Part shown: positions 8,076 to 18,095 of the stretch, one piece after another
Layout of the letters: each line of letters starts with the position of its first letter
Position numbering within the stretch: position 1 is the first letter of the stretch
From: CAIXZV01 sp963697365
GTDB lineage: Bacteria > Chloroflexota > Limnocylindria > Limnocylindrales > CSP1-4
DNA length: 64,000 nucleotides
Assembly (NCBI GenBank): GCA_963697365.1
Contig: CAVONT010000002.1
Location: forward strand, 114,017 to 178,016
Direction of reading: 5' to 3'
The notes under the pieces: generated by a model
Seen by the model: only the letters and a program-made list of their open reading frames with translations
Told to the model about the DNA's origin: nothing
The model's database searches: none
Program-made: the position numbers and the translations under genes

Positions 8076-9830
8076 TCAGCCGCGGATCGCGTTCCAGAGG
8101 ATGCCCGGGATCCGCTGGGGCCGGCGATCGCCCTCGTACTGGGCCAGCTCGCGCATGAGCACGTCGGCCGTGCGGTGGGTGGCGAACCACACGGGCTTCG
8201 GCCAGGCCCGGAACCAGCCGCGGGCGATCGTCTTCTCCGGGCGCTCGAACATCAGCGGGTTGTGGACGACGCCCGTGCCCGAGCCGATGTCGGTGCGCGA
8301 GTTGCCCGGGTACGCGCCCCACGGCGTGATGCCGAGCCCGTAGCCGACCGCCGACCAGTAGTTGACCGACACCGTCCCGTAGCGCAGGTCCCGGACCGCC
8401 CGGCCGACCGCCGGATCGCGCCCGGTCCGCGGGATCGACGATCAGCGTGGCGTTCAGCGTCCCCCACAGCTCCTCGTTCGCGAACCGCGTCGCGCGCTCG
8501 AGGAAGGTGGCGGCATCGGGCGCCTCGATCGGCGTCTCCGCGGTCACCGAGCAGAACGCCTCGACGCGGTAGCAGGGATCTCCCGTCGCCTCGGGCGAGA
8601 GCGAGGGCACGAGCATCCACGGAAGGTGGCCGTCGGCGTGCGACCCGAACTGCTCGGCCTCGGGATGTGCCTCGGCGAAGGCGGCGTACCTGCGCGCGGC
8701 ACCCGGGTAGTAGGCGAGGCGCGTCGGCATCGTCGCGAGCCGGCCCCGGATCCGGTCCAGCAGCGCCTGGCGCTGCGGCCAGTCACGGGCCGTGACGATC
8801 ACGCGGGACGTGGTGCAGTTGAACCCCGCGTTGTTGGTCAGCATGGTCACGATGTTCTCGGCGTGGAAGTCCAGGTCGCCCTGGCTCCAGCGGCCCGGCA
8901 CCACGATGATCGGGGTGAGGTTCCCCAGCTCCGCGCTGAACGGCTTGCCGACCAGGGGCTCGTCGCGGCGCTTGCGGTCGGCGGCCTCGGGGCCGGTGCC
9001 GAACACGATGGCGTCGTACGTGCGGTCCGAGCCGGTGATGTGGAGCGTGTCCACGCCCGGGTGGCTGGACAGGTAGCTGCCCTGGACGGCGTCGCCCACG
9101 ACGATCCTGACGACCCCCTCGCGGACCAGGGGCGCGAGCGCGGCGGCCTGCACGTCGGTGAGGTGGGCCATCACCGGGTGCATCTTGAGCACGCACGACC
9201 TGGTTCTCGACGAACAGCTTGTGGATGACGTCGAGCGGGCCGATGGAGCTCGCGTTGCCGGCCCCAAGCACGAGGCACACGCGACCCGGAGGCGGCGTGC
9301 GGTAGGCCACGGCCATCGTCTCGGGCAGGTTCTCCAGCGTGACGCCGTCCTGCATCAGGACGTCGGCGGTGAAGCCGATGTACGAGACACGGTCGAACAG
9401 ACCGGTCGGCATGACGCGGGCGGCGACCCGGCCGTCGGGCAGCGTGCGCGCTCCGCCCGGGATCCGCGGGATGCCGCCGCGCGCGATGTCGCGCAGGGCA
9501 TCGCGGTGGAACCGCGTCGCCCGCATGAAGATGTACGGCCCGACGATCGCCTCCTCGGCAGCGTCGACGCCGGTGGGATCGAGGCCCTCATGGAGGGAGC
9601 CGAGCTCGCGTCCAGCGATCGGCCACTGCAGCGGTCGCCCGCAGGACCTCGTCGAGGAGAGCGGCCTTGCGCTCCGGCGAGGTCCGCACCCAGGCGTCGG
9701 CGTGCGCTCGCAGCTCGGCCACGGCCGCGTCGCAGGCGGGCTGGGGCGTGGGCGGCGGGACGGGCAGGCGGGGCTCGAACAGGAGCTCGGCCGCGGGGAC
9801 CCAGAGATCGGGGGCGGGGGCAGTCGTCAT
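8076..9830 (-). CDS. aldehyde dehydrogenase superfamily protein (frameshifted)
   Basis: About 580 residues when the pieces are joined. N-terminal segment: TAPAPDLWVPAAELLFEP. Then RVCLVLGAGNASSIGPLDVI, GVDTLHITGSDRTYDAIVFG, ELGNLTPIIVVPG, and the catalytic-cysteine segment NNAGFNCTTSRVIV. The C-terminus is GIGSGTGVVHNPLMFE-like, ending WNAIRG. The Cys and the nucleotide-binding segment identify an NAD(P)-dependent aldehyde or acyl-CoA reductase fold. The wide spacing and N-L-T-P text place it with atypical long ALDH-like proteins rather than classical ALDHs. Indels near 9585, 9195 and 8400 separate the frames. The start is ATG 9830, 43 bp from a divergent small gene. The aldehyde substrate is not evident. 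Confidence 0.75.
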
Positions 9831-9873
9831 GACGAGTCCATCATGACGGAGGCGGCGGTTGTAGGCTGCGGCC

Positions 9874-10181
9874 ATGACACACCTGTACACGCTGGTCCGG
9901 CGGCCGGATCGCGCGGTCCGGCGGCCTGCGTCGACCGCGCTGGTCGTCGCCGCCGACACGGTGCTCCTCGTCGGGACCGACGAAGAGGCGGCCGCGGTCT
10001 CGCGGGGAGACTCGATGACCGTGGACCTGGCGGTGCGGAGATCGTGGCGACCGGCGACCTCGAGGTCGGAAGCCCGGCCGACTTCGATGTGGTCCGCCGA
10101 GGGCGGCAGCCGCGCGGATCCGCGGCGGGCGCCTCGTCGAGGGCGCTCTGCCGGGCTGGCACGACCACGCGGCAGGCGTAG
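9874..10181 (+). CDS. small uncharacterised protein (one frameshift)
   Basis: Starts at ATG 9874 with MTHLYTLVRRPDRAVRRP, then TALVVAADTVLLVGTDEE and GDSMTVDLA. The natural continuation GGAEIVATGDLEVGSPADFD is in the next frame, so an indel lies near 10030. The stop is then TAG 10179-10181, giving about 102 residues. The alternating hydrophobic strands suggest a small all-beta protein. No family recognised. Divergently transcribed from the aldehyde dehydrogenase with a 43-bp shared promoter region, so the two may be co-regulated. Confidence 0.5.
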
Positions 10182-10275
10182 AGCACGACCACGGGCCCGA
10201 CGGCCGGTAGACAAGGAGAAAGGTGGCGCCGCGACGGCTGCCACCTCTCTCGAGCGTCCAGCGATTTCGCGAACG

Positions 10276-12873
10276 TCAGTGGATGGGCGCCGCCTCCTCG
10301 CGGCCTTCGAACGTGATGCAGTCCTCGACCGGGCACACGTACATGCACAGCCGGCAGCCGACGCAGTTGTCCTCCACGACCTCGAGGTGCCGCGTGCCGT
10401 TGCTGCCGCGGACCTCGATCGCCTGGTGGGCGCCGTCATCGCACGCCGCGAAGCACAGGTTGCAGTGGATGCACTTCTCCTGGTCGATCCTGGCGATCAG
10501 GCGCCACTCCTGGTCCAGCTTGCCCCAGTCGGTCAGCGTCGGCAGCGCCTTGCCCACCAGCTCGCTCGGGCTGTGGAGGCCCTTGTCGCGGAGGTAGGTC
10601 GTGAGGCCGTCGACGAGGTCGTCCGCGAGGCGGAAGCCGTAGTGCATGACGCTGGTGCCCACCTGGACCGTGGTGGAGCCGCAGAGCAGGAAGTCGACCG
10701 CGTCCTTCCAGGTCTCGATCCCGCCGATGCCCGAGATGGGCAGGCCGACGAGCGGGTCCTGGGCGACCGAGCTGACCATGTTGAGCGCGATCGGCTTGAC
10801 GGCGGGCCCGGCATATCCGCCGTGGCTGCCCTTGCCCCGGACGTCCGGGTCGGGCGCCCAGGTGTCGAGGTTGACCCCGATCAGCGAGCTGATCGTGTTG
10901 ATCATCGAGACCGCGTCGGCGTTGGCGGCCCTCGCGGCGCGGGCCGGGAACCGGATGTCGGTGATGTTGGGGGTGAGCTTGACGATGACGGGCATCGCCG
11001 CCTTCTCCATCACCCACTCGGTGATCATCTGGACGTAGTCCGGCACCTGGCCGACCGCCGCGCCCATGCCCCGCTCGCTCATGCCGTGCGGGCAGCCGAA
11101 GTTGAGCTCGTACCCGTCGGCGCCGGTGTCGTTGCACTTGTCCAGGATCTCGTGCCACGACTCCCGCTTCGCCTCGACCATCAGCGAGATGATCACCGCG
11201 TTGTCGGGGTACTTGCGCTTGGTCTCGGCGATCTCGGCGATGTTGACGTCGGTCGGGCGGTCGCTGATCAGCTCGATGTTGTTGATGCCGGTGATGCGCT
11301 GGCCGCGGTACTCGAAGTTGCCGAGGCGGGCGGTGACGTTGCGGATCGGGTCGCCGATGGTCTTCCAGACGGCGCCGCCCCAGCCCGCGTCGAACGCGCG
11401 CTGGACCATCTCGGCGTTGTTGCTGATCGGGCAGCTGGCGAGCCAGAACGGGTTGGGGCTCTTGATGCCGGCCATGTCGACCGAGAGGTCGATGCCGGGC
11501 AGGGTGGCATCGACAGCCCGGCGGACGGACTCGATGCGGGTCCCGAAGCCGAGCTCCCGCACGATCGAGTGCGCGGCGAGCTTGCCGGCCTCCACCGCAT
11601 TCACCACCTCGGCGCCGCCGCTGGTGATGTCGCCGATCGCCCAGACCTTGGGGTTGGCCGTGTGGCCGGTGGCGCTGTCGGCACGGCCGTGACCGCTGAT
11701 CTCCTTGACGCCGAGGGCAGCGAGGAGTTGGTGAGCGCCGTCGGGCTCGCCCTGGCCGACGGCCCGGATGACGGTGTCGAGCTCGACGGTGAACGCGGAG
11801 CCGGCGATCGGGACGGGGCGCCGGCGGCCGGTCTGGTCGGCCTCGCCGAGGGCCATGCGCTCGAAGGTGGCGGCCTCGACCCTGCCGTCGCCGCTGATGG
11901 CGGTCGGCGCGGTCAGCCATCGGATCGTGATGCCCAGGCGGCGCGCCAGGTCGATCGCGTGCGGGTAGGCCGGGGTCTCGGCCTCGGTGCGGCGGTAGAA
12001 GAGCGTGACCTCGTCCGCCCCGAGCTTGACGGCGGCCGCGGCTGCATCGAAGGCGGTGGAGCCGCCGCCGATGACGCCAACCTTCTTCCCGAGGGGGGCG
12101 GCGGCGTCCGACGGTGCGGAGCCGGTCGCGTGGCGGATCACGTCCAGCGCGTCCACGACACCGGGCAGGTCCTCGCCCGGGACGCCGAGCGGGTGCGCCT
12201 TGCCCAGGCCGATGGCGACGACGACGGCGTCGTTGTCGGCGAGGAGCGTGGCGGCATCGACGTCGCGGCCGACGCGGCAGTCCGTGATGAGCCGTGCGCC
12301 CGCACGGACGACCTCCGCGGCCTCCTTCGCGATCGCGGCGGCGGCCATGCGCCACGGCACGATGCCATGGTCGGCGAGGCCGCCGGGGCGCGGCATGTCG
12401 TCGTAGATGGTCACGGCGACGCCGGCCTTGCGGAGCTCTGCCGCGGCGGCGAGGCCGGCGGGGCCGGCGCCGATGATCGCGGCCTTCTTGCCGGTGTCCT
12501 CGCCGGGCGTGAAGAACGCCTGGCCCGTCGCCGCGAAGGCGTCAACCGCGCCCTGCTGCAGGCGGCCGATCGCGATCGGCGTGTCGAGAGCCGTGCGCAC
12601 ACAGGCGCCCTCGCAGAGGCGCTCGACCGGGCACACCGCGCCGCATGTCGACCCGAGCGGGTTGGCGGCGAGGATCGTCCGGGCCGCGCCGTCGACGTTG
12701 CCGGTCATGATCTTGCGGATGAAGCCCGGGACGTCGATGCCCGTGGGACAGGCGCGGGTGCACGCCGCATCGACGCAGTAGAGGCAGCGTTCGGCCTCCG
12801 TCCTTGCCGCCTGATGGGCCAGGGGGAGCACGCGGAGGAACGGGTCGGCCAGGGCGACGGTCATCAATTCCAT
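10276..12873 (-). CDS. single-chain NAD(P)-dependent dihydropyrimidine dehydrogenase (PreT-PreA fusion)
   Basis: 865 residues in one intact frame. Residues about 1-430 are PreT/GltD-like: C30-x2-C33-x4-C38-x3-C42 for 4Fe-4S, KKAAIIGAGPAGLAAAAEL (FAD) and VGVIGGGSTAFDAA (NAD(P)H). Residues about 450-865 are PreA: the FMN barrel (IKSPNPFWLASCPISNN), the active-site cysteine loop ELNFGCPHGMSERGMG, and two C-terminal 4Fe-4S motifs (CIHCNLCFAAC and CVGCRLCMYVCPVEDC). The enzyme reduces uracil and thymine to dihydro forms, the first step of pyrimidine breakdown. Bacteria usually encode two subunits; here the order and fusion resemble the eukaryotic enzyme. The start is ATG 12873 or ATG 12864 (GAGG precedes the latter at good spacing). 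No hydantoinase or beta-ureidopropionase is nearby. Confidence 0.9.
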   Translation of the reverse strand: MELMTVALADPFLRVLPLAHQAARTEAERCLYCVDAACTRACPTGIDVPGFIRKIMTGNVDGAARTILAANPLGSTCGAVCPVERLCEGACVRTALDTPIAIGRLQQGAVDAFAATGQAFFTPGEDTGKKAAIIGAGPAGLAAAAELRKAGVAVTIYDDMPRPGGLADHGIVPWRMAAAAIAKEAAEVVRAGARLITDCRVGRDVDAATLLADNDAVVVAIGLGKAHPLGVPGEDLPGVVDALDVIRHATGSAPSDAAAPLGKKVGVIGGGSTAFDAAAAAVKLGADEVTLFYRRTEAETPAYPHAIDLARRLGITIRWLTAPTAISGDGRVEAATFERMALGEADQTGRRRPVPIAGSAFTVELDTVIRAVGQGEPDGAHQLLAALGVKEISGHGRADSATGHTANPKVWAIGDITSGGAEVVNAVEAGKLAAHSIVRELGFGTRIESVRRAVDATLPGIDLSVDMAGIKSPNPFWLASCPISNNAEMVQRAFDAGWGGAVWKTIGDPIRNVTARLGNFEYRGQRITGINNIELISDRPTDVNIAEIAETKRKYPDNAVIISLMVEAKRESWHEILDKCNDTGADGYELNFGCPHGMSERGMGAAVGQVPDYVQMITEWVMEKAAMPVIVKLTPNITDIRFPARAARAANADAVSMINTISSLIGVNLDTWAPDPDVRGKGSHGGYAGPAVKPIALNMVSSVAQDPLVGLPISGIGGIETWKDAVDFLLCGSTTVQVGTSVMHYGFRLADDLVDGLTTYLRDKGLHSPSELVGKALPTLTDWGKLDQEWRLIARIDQEKCIHCNLCFAACDDGAHQAIEVRGSNGTRHLEVVEDNCVGCRLCMYVCPVEDCITFEGREEAAPIH

Positions 12874-13025
12874 CCTCGGATTGCGCCGGTCGGCGACGCG
12901 GGCTGGCGGCGACGACGCGTGGCCGCCTGAAGGGGTCAGTATCGGCAGGGTGTCACCGGAGACTCGACGGCCGGATGGCCCCCCAAGACATGACCGATTG
13001 CAGGGGGTGGCACTCGGTGGTCCGC

Positions 13026-13718
13026 TCAGTCGCGCTGGCGGAGCTCGTCGATCCCATCGAGGAGCAGGGCGAGCCCGAACTCGAAGCGGTCCGCAGCCGT
13101 TCCCTCGAACAGCGCCGGGGCGGCCCAGGCCACGTTGTCGAGGCCGTCGGCCGCCAGTCGCTCCACGACGCTCCCCGCGTGGGCAGCCGCCTCCGACCGA
13201 TCGGTGCCCGTGGTGCCGCCCAGCCCGGCGGCCTCCCACAGTGCGGCGCCGGCCACGAGGTTGCCGAGGGCGTGGTTCGCGCGCGCAGCCTGCTCCGGCT
13301 CGAGGCCGGCGCGGCGCAGGATGCCTAGGGCCCGGTCGAGGGCGGCCAGCCCACCGGGGCTCGCTGCCCGCGAGGTCATCAGCACCGTGAGGCTGGGTCG
13401 CGCGGTGAGGGCAGCGTGCACGTCCCGGGCGAGCGCGGCGAGGTCCGCCCGCCAGTCGTCGGTCGCCGAGCGCACCGGCAGGTCCGCCACGAACCGGGCC
13501 AGCACCAGGTCCAGGAGCTCCTCGTGACCCGAGATGTGGCGGTAGAGCGACATCGTCCCGGCATGGAGGCGGGCGGCGACGGCGCGCATGGACAGCGCCT
13601 CAACCCCCTCCTCGTCAACCAGCCCCGCCGCCGCAGCGACGATCGCGTCGCGGGTGAGTGAGGCGCGGGGACGCAGTGCGCCGGGAGCCGCAGCGTCTCG
13701 CGAATTGGGGGTTGACAT
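13026..13718 (-). CDS. TetR/AcrR-family transcriptional repressor
   Basis: 230 residues. The N-terminal helix-turn-helix is typical: LTRDAIVAAAAGLVDEEGVE, then MRAVAARLHAGTMSLYRHIS. The all-helical C-terminal domain has the TetR_C-like pattern (RADLAALARDVHAALTARPS, LEPEQAARANHALGNLVAG), with the ligand pocket unknown. The gene starts at ATG 13718 and faces a small membrane-protein gene. The 108-bp gap holds a long perfect palindrome (13737-13770), the obvious operator. TetR proteins with this layout usually repress both themselves and the divergent gene and are released by a small hydrophobic ligand. Confidence 0.9.
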   Translation of the reverse strand: MSTPNSRDAAAPGALRPRASLTRDAIVAAAAGLVDEEGVEALSMRAVAARLHAGTMSLYRHISGHEELLDLVLARFVADLPVRSATDDWRADLAALARDVHAALTARPSLTVLMTSRAASPGGLAALDRALGILRRAGLEPEQAARANHALGNLVAGAALWEAAGLGGTTGTDRSEAAAHAGSVVERLAADGLDNVAWAAPALFEGTAADRFEFGLALLLDGIDELRQRD

Positions 13719-13736
13719 GTCCGAAGGCTACCAGTA

Positions 13737-13770
13737 GCGTACGCTGTACGCAAGTGCGTACAGCGTACGC
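13737..13770. promoter_or_regulatory. probable TetR operator (15-bp arms)
   Basis: The arms GCGTACGCTGTACGC and GCGTACAGCGTACGC are exact reverse complements separated by AAGT. Each arm itself contains the smaller palindrome GCGTACGC or GTAC, so two dimers could bind. It lies 19 bp upstream of tetR and about 57 bp upstream of the divergent gene. Confidence 0.8.
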
Positions 13771-13826
13771 ACGACGCAGTGGATCGAAAGCCGCGGTGGT
13801 CGCGGCATGCAGGAAAGGATGGCGCC

Positions 13827-14237
13827 ATGGACTCGGGAATGGTCGGACTGGTCGCAGGCGGCGTGCTGGCCGCTCACGGTGTCGGGCACGCCCTCGGCTG
13901 GATTCCGGCCTTCGGGCTCGCGCAGCTGGAGGGCGTTTCGACGCGGTCGTGGGCCGTGGGCGCCGTGCTCGGTGACGCCGGGGTGCGGATCGTCGCCGGC
14001 GCCTTGTTCGTCGTGCCGACCGTCGGCTTCATCGTGGCGGCGGCCGGCCTGGTCACCGGCCAGACGTGGTGGCGGCAGGTTGCTGTCGTGTCGGCGGCGG
14101 TGTCGCTGACCGCAACTGCCCTCTACCCGCAGGCGTTCACCACTGGCGCCACGATCGGCTCGGTCGCCGTCAACCTCGCGGTCCTGTACGGCGTGCTGGT
14201 CGCGGGCTGGGGCGCATCGGGCGCGGCGGTCAGCTGA
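13827..14237 (+). CDS. small four-helix membrane protein under TetR control
   Basis: 136 residues starting at ATG 13827, preceded by GGAAAGG. Four hydrophobic helices are visible: about 4-25, 40-63, 68-90 and 95-130. The third is preceded by Gln/Trp-Trp-Arg. N-terminal text (GVLAAHGVGHALGWIPAF) places His residues in the first helix. No family name can be assigned with confidence; size and topology are DoxX-like or DUF-type. Its position opposite tetR across a strong operator suggests a stress- or drug-inducible membrane function. Confidence 0.65.
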   Translation: MDSGMVGLVAGGVLAAHGVGHALGWIPAFGLAQLEGVSTRSWAVGAVLGDAGVRIVAGALFVVPTVGFIVAAAGLVTGQTWWRQVAVVSAAVSLTATALYPQAFTTGATIGSVAVNLAVLYGVLVAGWGASGAAVS

Positions 14238-14267
14238 CCGGGCAGTCGTCGTCGCGCGTGGGGGCAC

Positions 14268-16760
14268 TCACCTGGTCGACGGTTGGAGGCCGGCCTCCTG
14301 TCCGGGTGCGGGTCCCACCGGCGACCCGGGGGCCGGAGTGGTCGTGGCCGGAGTGGTGGTGGTCCCGGACGGTGCGGGCGGCGCGCCGTCCGGTGACGGC
14401 GAAGCACCCGGCGACGGCGAGGCCGTCGCAGCGGGCTCCAGCACCACTGCCAGGGCGCGCCCGAGGCCGCCCGCCATCGATCGCGCGAACGTGGCGGAGA
14501 TGTGCCGGTGATCGCGGAACTTGATGATCCCGTCGCCCACGACCTGGCAGGGCCACGACGGGCAGATCCGCCGCGTGAGGTCGATCAGGGCAGCGCCGGT
14601 GGCCCGCGTGGCCTTGCGCTCGACGGCGCCGAGTCGGCTGCTCGTCGCCGTGGCCTTGGTGATGGCGCACTTCCGGATGTCGTCGGGGTGCCGCGACAGG
14701 CACGACGGCATGTCCTGGCCGGGCTCCGGCGTGTCGACGATGACCCCGACGCGGCCTGGGATCCGGTCCAGCATGCGGGCGAGGGCCGCCCCTTGGGCAT
14801 CGACGCCCGCATCCTCGGGCCGGATTGGACGGATCGCGAACCGGCTGCCGCTGACGATCGTGAGGTCCGGCTGTTCATCGCGCAGCTCGCGGACGACGGC
14901 CGTTCGCCACGCATTGCACTCGCGGTACTCGCGCTTGAGGGCCAGGTTGTAGACCGGCATGTCGACGAAGGGGCAGGCCACCTTCACGTAGGTGAGCAGC
15001 CGCCAGCCGTTGCCAGTCGCGATCCGGTTGAGGGCCGGGAACCACTGCGCGGCGTGCGAGTCACCCACCAGCGCCACCGTGAACGACGCCTTCGCGTTGC
15101 CGTACACGCAGGCCGGGGGCCGGGTGGCGGCCTCGAAGGCCAGGCAGCCATCCGAACGCAGCCGTTCCTCGTCGTCCCGCACGCGTGCCAGCGACGGGCG
15201 CACGTCCTTCGGCATCTTCCAGGACACGGGCGGCTTGGGTGTCGCGGTCGGAACCGGCGAGCCGCCGGCGGACGGGGAGGCCGAGCCGGCGGCGGGGAGG
15301 CCGAGCCTGCCGAGGCGGAAGGGCCCGCGGAGGCTGGAGGGCTTGCGCCGGGCGCCTCCGGGCTGGCCGCGGACGTGGATCCCTGCGGATCGTCCCCCTC
15401 CAGGCCGGTTCCCGTGTCGACGACGATGAGGCCGCCGTCGCCGACGTCCGTCCGATCGGCAAGCTCGCCCGCGTCTCCCGCCATGGTCTCGGTGGAGACG
15501 ACGTCGTCATCACCGGCCCCGGCATCGCTGATCGCGGTCGCCGGGTCGTCGTCGGCCGGAACCGCGGCCCGTGTCCCGGCAAGGCCGAGGCCGTCGATCC
15601 CGGTCTCGCTGCTGGCGACGGCCAGGCCGGACGCTCCGCCGACCACGAGCACGACGGCGAGCGCGCCCGCCAGGATCGTCCGCCCCTGGCGCTGGGCGAG
15701 GATGGGGAAGCCGGCCCGGAACGGCTCCTCGATCCACCGCCAGCTGATCGTGGCGAGGATGATCGCCAGGCCGACGAGGCCGATCCGGCCCTCGATCGAC
15801 GGTTCGGCGCCCACCCACGCCGCGGCGAGGACCAGCACCGGCCAGTGCCACAGGTAGAGGGAGTAGCTGATCCGGCCCAGGAAGCGGAGCGGTGCCAGCC
15901 CGAGCACGGCGCCCGGTCCGGCATGCGCCGTGCCACAGGCGACGAGCGCCGCCGTCGCCACGGTCGGCGCCAGGGCAGCCACACCCGGGTATGGGACGCC
16001 GCCATCGAGGGCGAGTGAGGTGGCCACGAGCGTCACCAGGCCCGCCCAGCCGGCCAGGGGCAGCAGCGGGTGCGGGACGCGCCGCAGGCCGTCACCGGCG
16101 ATCGCGAGGAGGCCGCCCAGCGCCAGCTGCCACGCCCGGGACGGAAGCGAGTAGTAGGCCCAGCTCACGGCGACGTCCGTCAGCCACAGGTTGATGACGA
16201 GCGATCCGACCGCGACCACCGTGAGGACGAGCGCCGCCCCGAGCCTTGGCCGGCTGCTCCGTGCCGCCAGGAACAGGACCGCCGGCCAGACGAGGTAGAA
16301 CTGCTCCTCGACCGAGAGCGACCAGAAGTGCAGGAATGGCGAGGGCGATGCCACCGAGGCGAAGTAGTCGCCCTCCGCCAGCGCGAAGCGGATGTTGCCG
16401 ACGGACAGCGCGGCCGCGGCGCCGTCAACCATCGCCTGCGGGCGGTCAAGGGGCGACAGCGCGACCGACGCGGCGGCCAGCGTCGCCGCCAGGGCCACCA
16501 TGCCCGCCGGCAGCAGTCGCCGGACGCGCCGGGCGTAGAACGCGCGGAACGCGATCCGGCCGGTGCGCTCGCCGCTCCCGGAGCAGCAGTCCCGTGATCA
16601 GGAAGCCCGAGATGACGAAGAAGACGTCGACGCCGACGAAGCCGCCCGGCACGCCCACGAGGTTGGCGTGGAAGAGGACGACCAGGAGCACCGCGACGCC
16701 CCGGAGGCCTTCGATGTCCGGGCGGAACTCGTGTCCCCCCTGCGATGCCGGTGCGCCCAT
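14268..16760 (-). CDS. OafA/YrhL-type acyltransferase-3 with C-terminal SGNH domain (two frameshifts)
   Basis: A membrane O-acetyltransferase of about 830 residues. It opens with FRPDIEGLRGVAVLLVVLFH (conserved R/E/H of acyltransferase-3), GGFVGVDVFFVISGFLIT, and FLHFWSLSVEEQFYLVWP. About ten transmembrane helices follow, then ISYSLYLWHWPVLVLAA. A low-complexity Ala/Pro/Ser linker leads to a periplasmic SGNH domain with VALVGDSHAAQWFPAL (catalytic Ser) and FRDHRHIS (catalytic Asp/His). These enzymes acetylate cell-wall or surface polysaccharides: the membrane part moves acetyl across the membrane and the SGNH part places it. Breaks lie near 16560 (between helix 3 and 4) and 15240-15330 (in the linker). 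The protein ends with a Pro/Thr tail. A separate SGNH hydrolase is divergent next door. Confidence 0.8.
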
Positions 16761-17014
16761 CGTGGACCACGCTCCTGGGACGCCGCTGCTGCCGTCGACC
16801 AGGAGCTGGTCGGATCCCGGAACTGGTCCGCCGTGGGATCGTGCGTCGGGATCGATCGTCGTGGTCGCCAGCCATGTGACGCGCGGCGCTGGGTCGCCGT
16901 TTCGGCACCCTTGACGCCTCCATCGCCCGCGGGCGGGACCCCTTGGAGCCGGTGGTATGCTCGCGCCGTCACGCTCGGTCCCGGAGCGACAGCAGCCACG
17001 GGCTGAGGATCCGA

Positions 17015-18095
17015 GTGCACCCGACGTCACCGCCGACGACACACCGCCGGCCCGTCCGACAAGCGCATCCCATCGACGCGTCCCCGCGGTTCAGCGTGCG
17101 CGCGGCGGCGGGCGCCGCCATGCTCGTCGTAACGCTGGTCCTCGGCGGTCTGGCCATCGACAGCGGGCGCCTGCCAGCCGCAGCGGGCAGCGAGCCGCAT
17201 GCGCCTGCTCCGGCGATGTCGTTCGCCACCCTCGGCGCAGGTCCGCCCCGCGCGGTCAGCGAGGTAGGGAGCGCGGAGGCGACCGGGTCGACGCGGTCCG
17301 GTCCCGTCGCGGCCCGGGTCCCGGACGCCGGGACCGCTGGGGCCGCTGGGCCGCCGGACCGCCGGGACCGCCGTACGGATGCTGGACGGTCCGATGGTTG
17401 CGCAGGCACCTGCCGCCTCCGCGCAGGCCGAGCCACCGGCCAAGGGGGAGGCAGCCCCAGCCACCGCTGGGCCTCCCGCCTCGGATCCCGCTCCATCGAA
17501 GGCCGCTTCCCGACCCGTCGTCCCGGTCGGCACGCGCGCCCGGCCCGTCCGGGCAACCTTCCTCGGTGACTCGTACACGACGGGCTGGAACGGGTACGGC
17601 CGCGGATCTCGAGGGTGGCCCGCCATCGTGGCGCGCGATCTCGGCTGGAAGGTGACCAACCTTGCCGTCGCCGGGACCGGGTTCGCCAACCCGGGCTGGA
17701 CCGGGCAGCCCCTGCGGACACGTCTCGCCGCCACGGTGCGCTCCAAGCCGCAGGTGGTGGTCGTCGCGACGGGCCACAACGACTCCCGCTACGGGGCAGC
17801 CGCGGTATCGGCCGCACGCCGCGACCTCGCGCGCCTCCGCCGGCAGCTGCCGGACGCCGCGATCGTCGTGATCGCCCCGATCTGGGCCAACGGGTCACCG
17901 CCGGCGACCATGCTCCGGCTGCGGACCGCGCTCAGGCGGGAGGCGAGGGCCATTCACGCAGTGTTCATCGATCCGCTCTCGGGCGCCTGGTTCGCAGGCG
18001 CCAGCCACAGGTTCATCAGCGGCGACGGCATCCACCCGACGAATGCCGGGCACCGCCACATCGCGCAGCTCGTGCTCCGGTCGCTGCGCCGGTAG
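17015..18095 (+). CDS. exported SGNH/GDSL-family hydrolase (one frameshift)
   Basis: GTG 17015, after GAGG, begins a cytoplasmic tail followed by a signal-anchor (GAAMLVVTLVLGGLAI). An Ala/Pro-rich linker follows, with an indel near 17370. The catalytic domain carries ATFLGDSYTTGWNG (block I nucleophile Ser), VAGTGFANPG (block II Gly), VVVVATGHNDSR (block III Asn) and DGIHPTNAGHRHIA (block V Asp and His). All four SGNH residues are present. Such enzymes are esterases or acetyl-xylan/peptidoglycan O-acetyl hydrolases. The divergent neighbour is an O-acetyltransferase, so opposite action on one surface polymer is a reasonable inference. Confidence 0.75.

Noticed and set aside
9874..12930. A plus-strand open frame of about 1,018 codons
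   Set aside because: It is antisense to the intact dihydropyrimidine dehydrogenase and rich in Asp/Arg/Gly/His, typical of a G+C-rich shadow. Only its first 50 codons, up to the indel near 10030, belong to a probable small gene.
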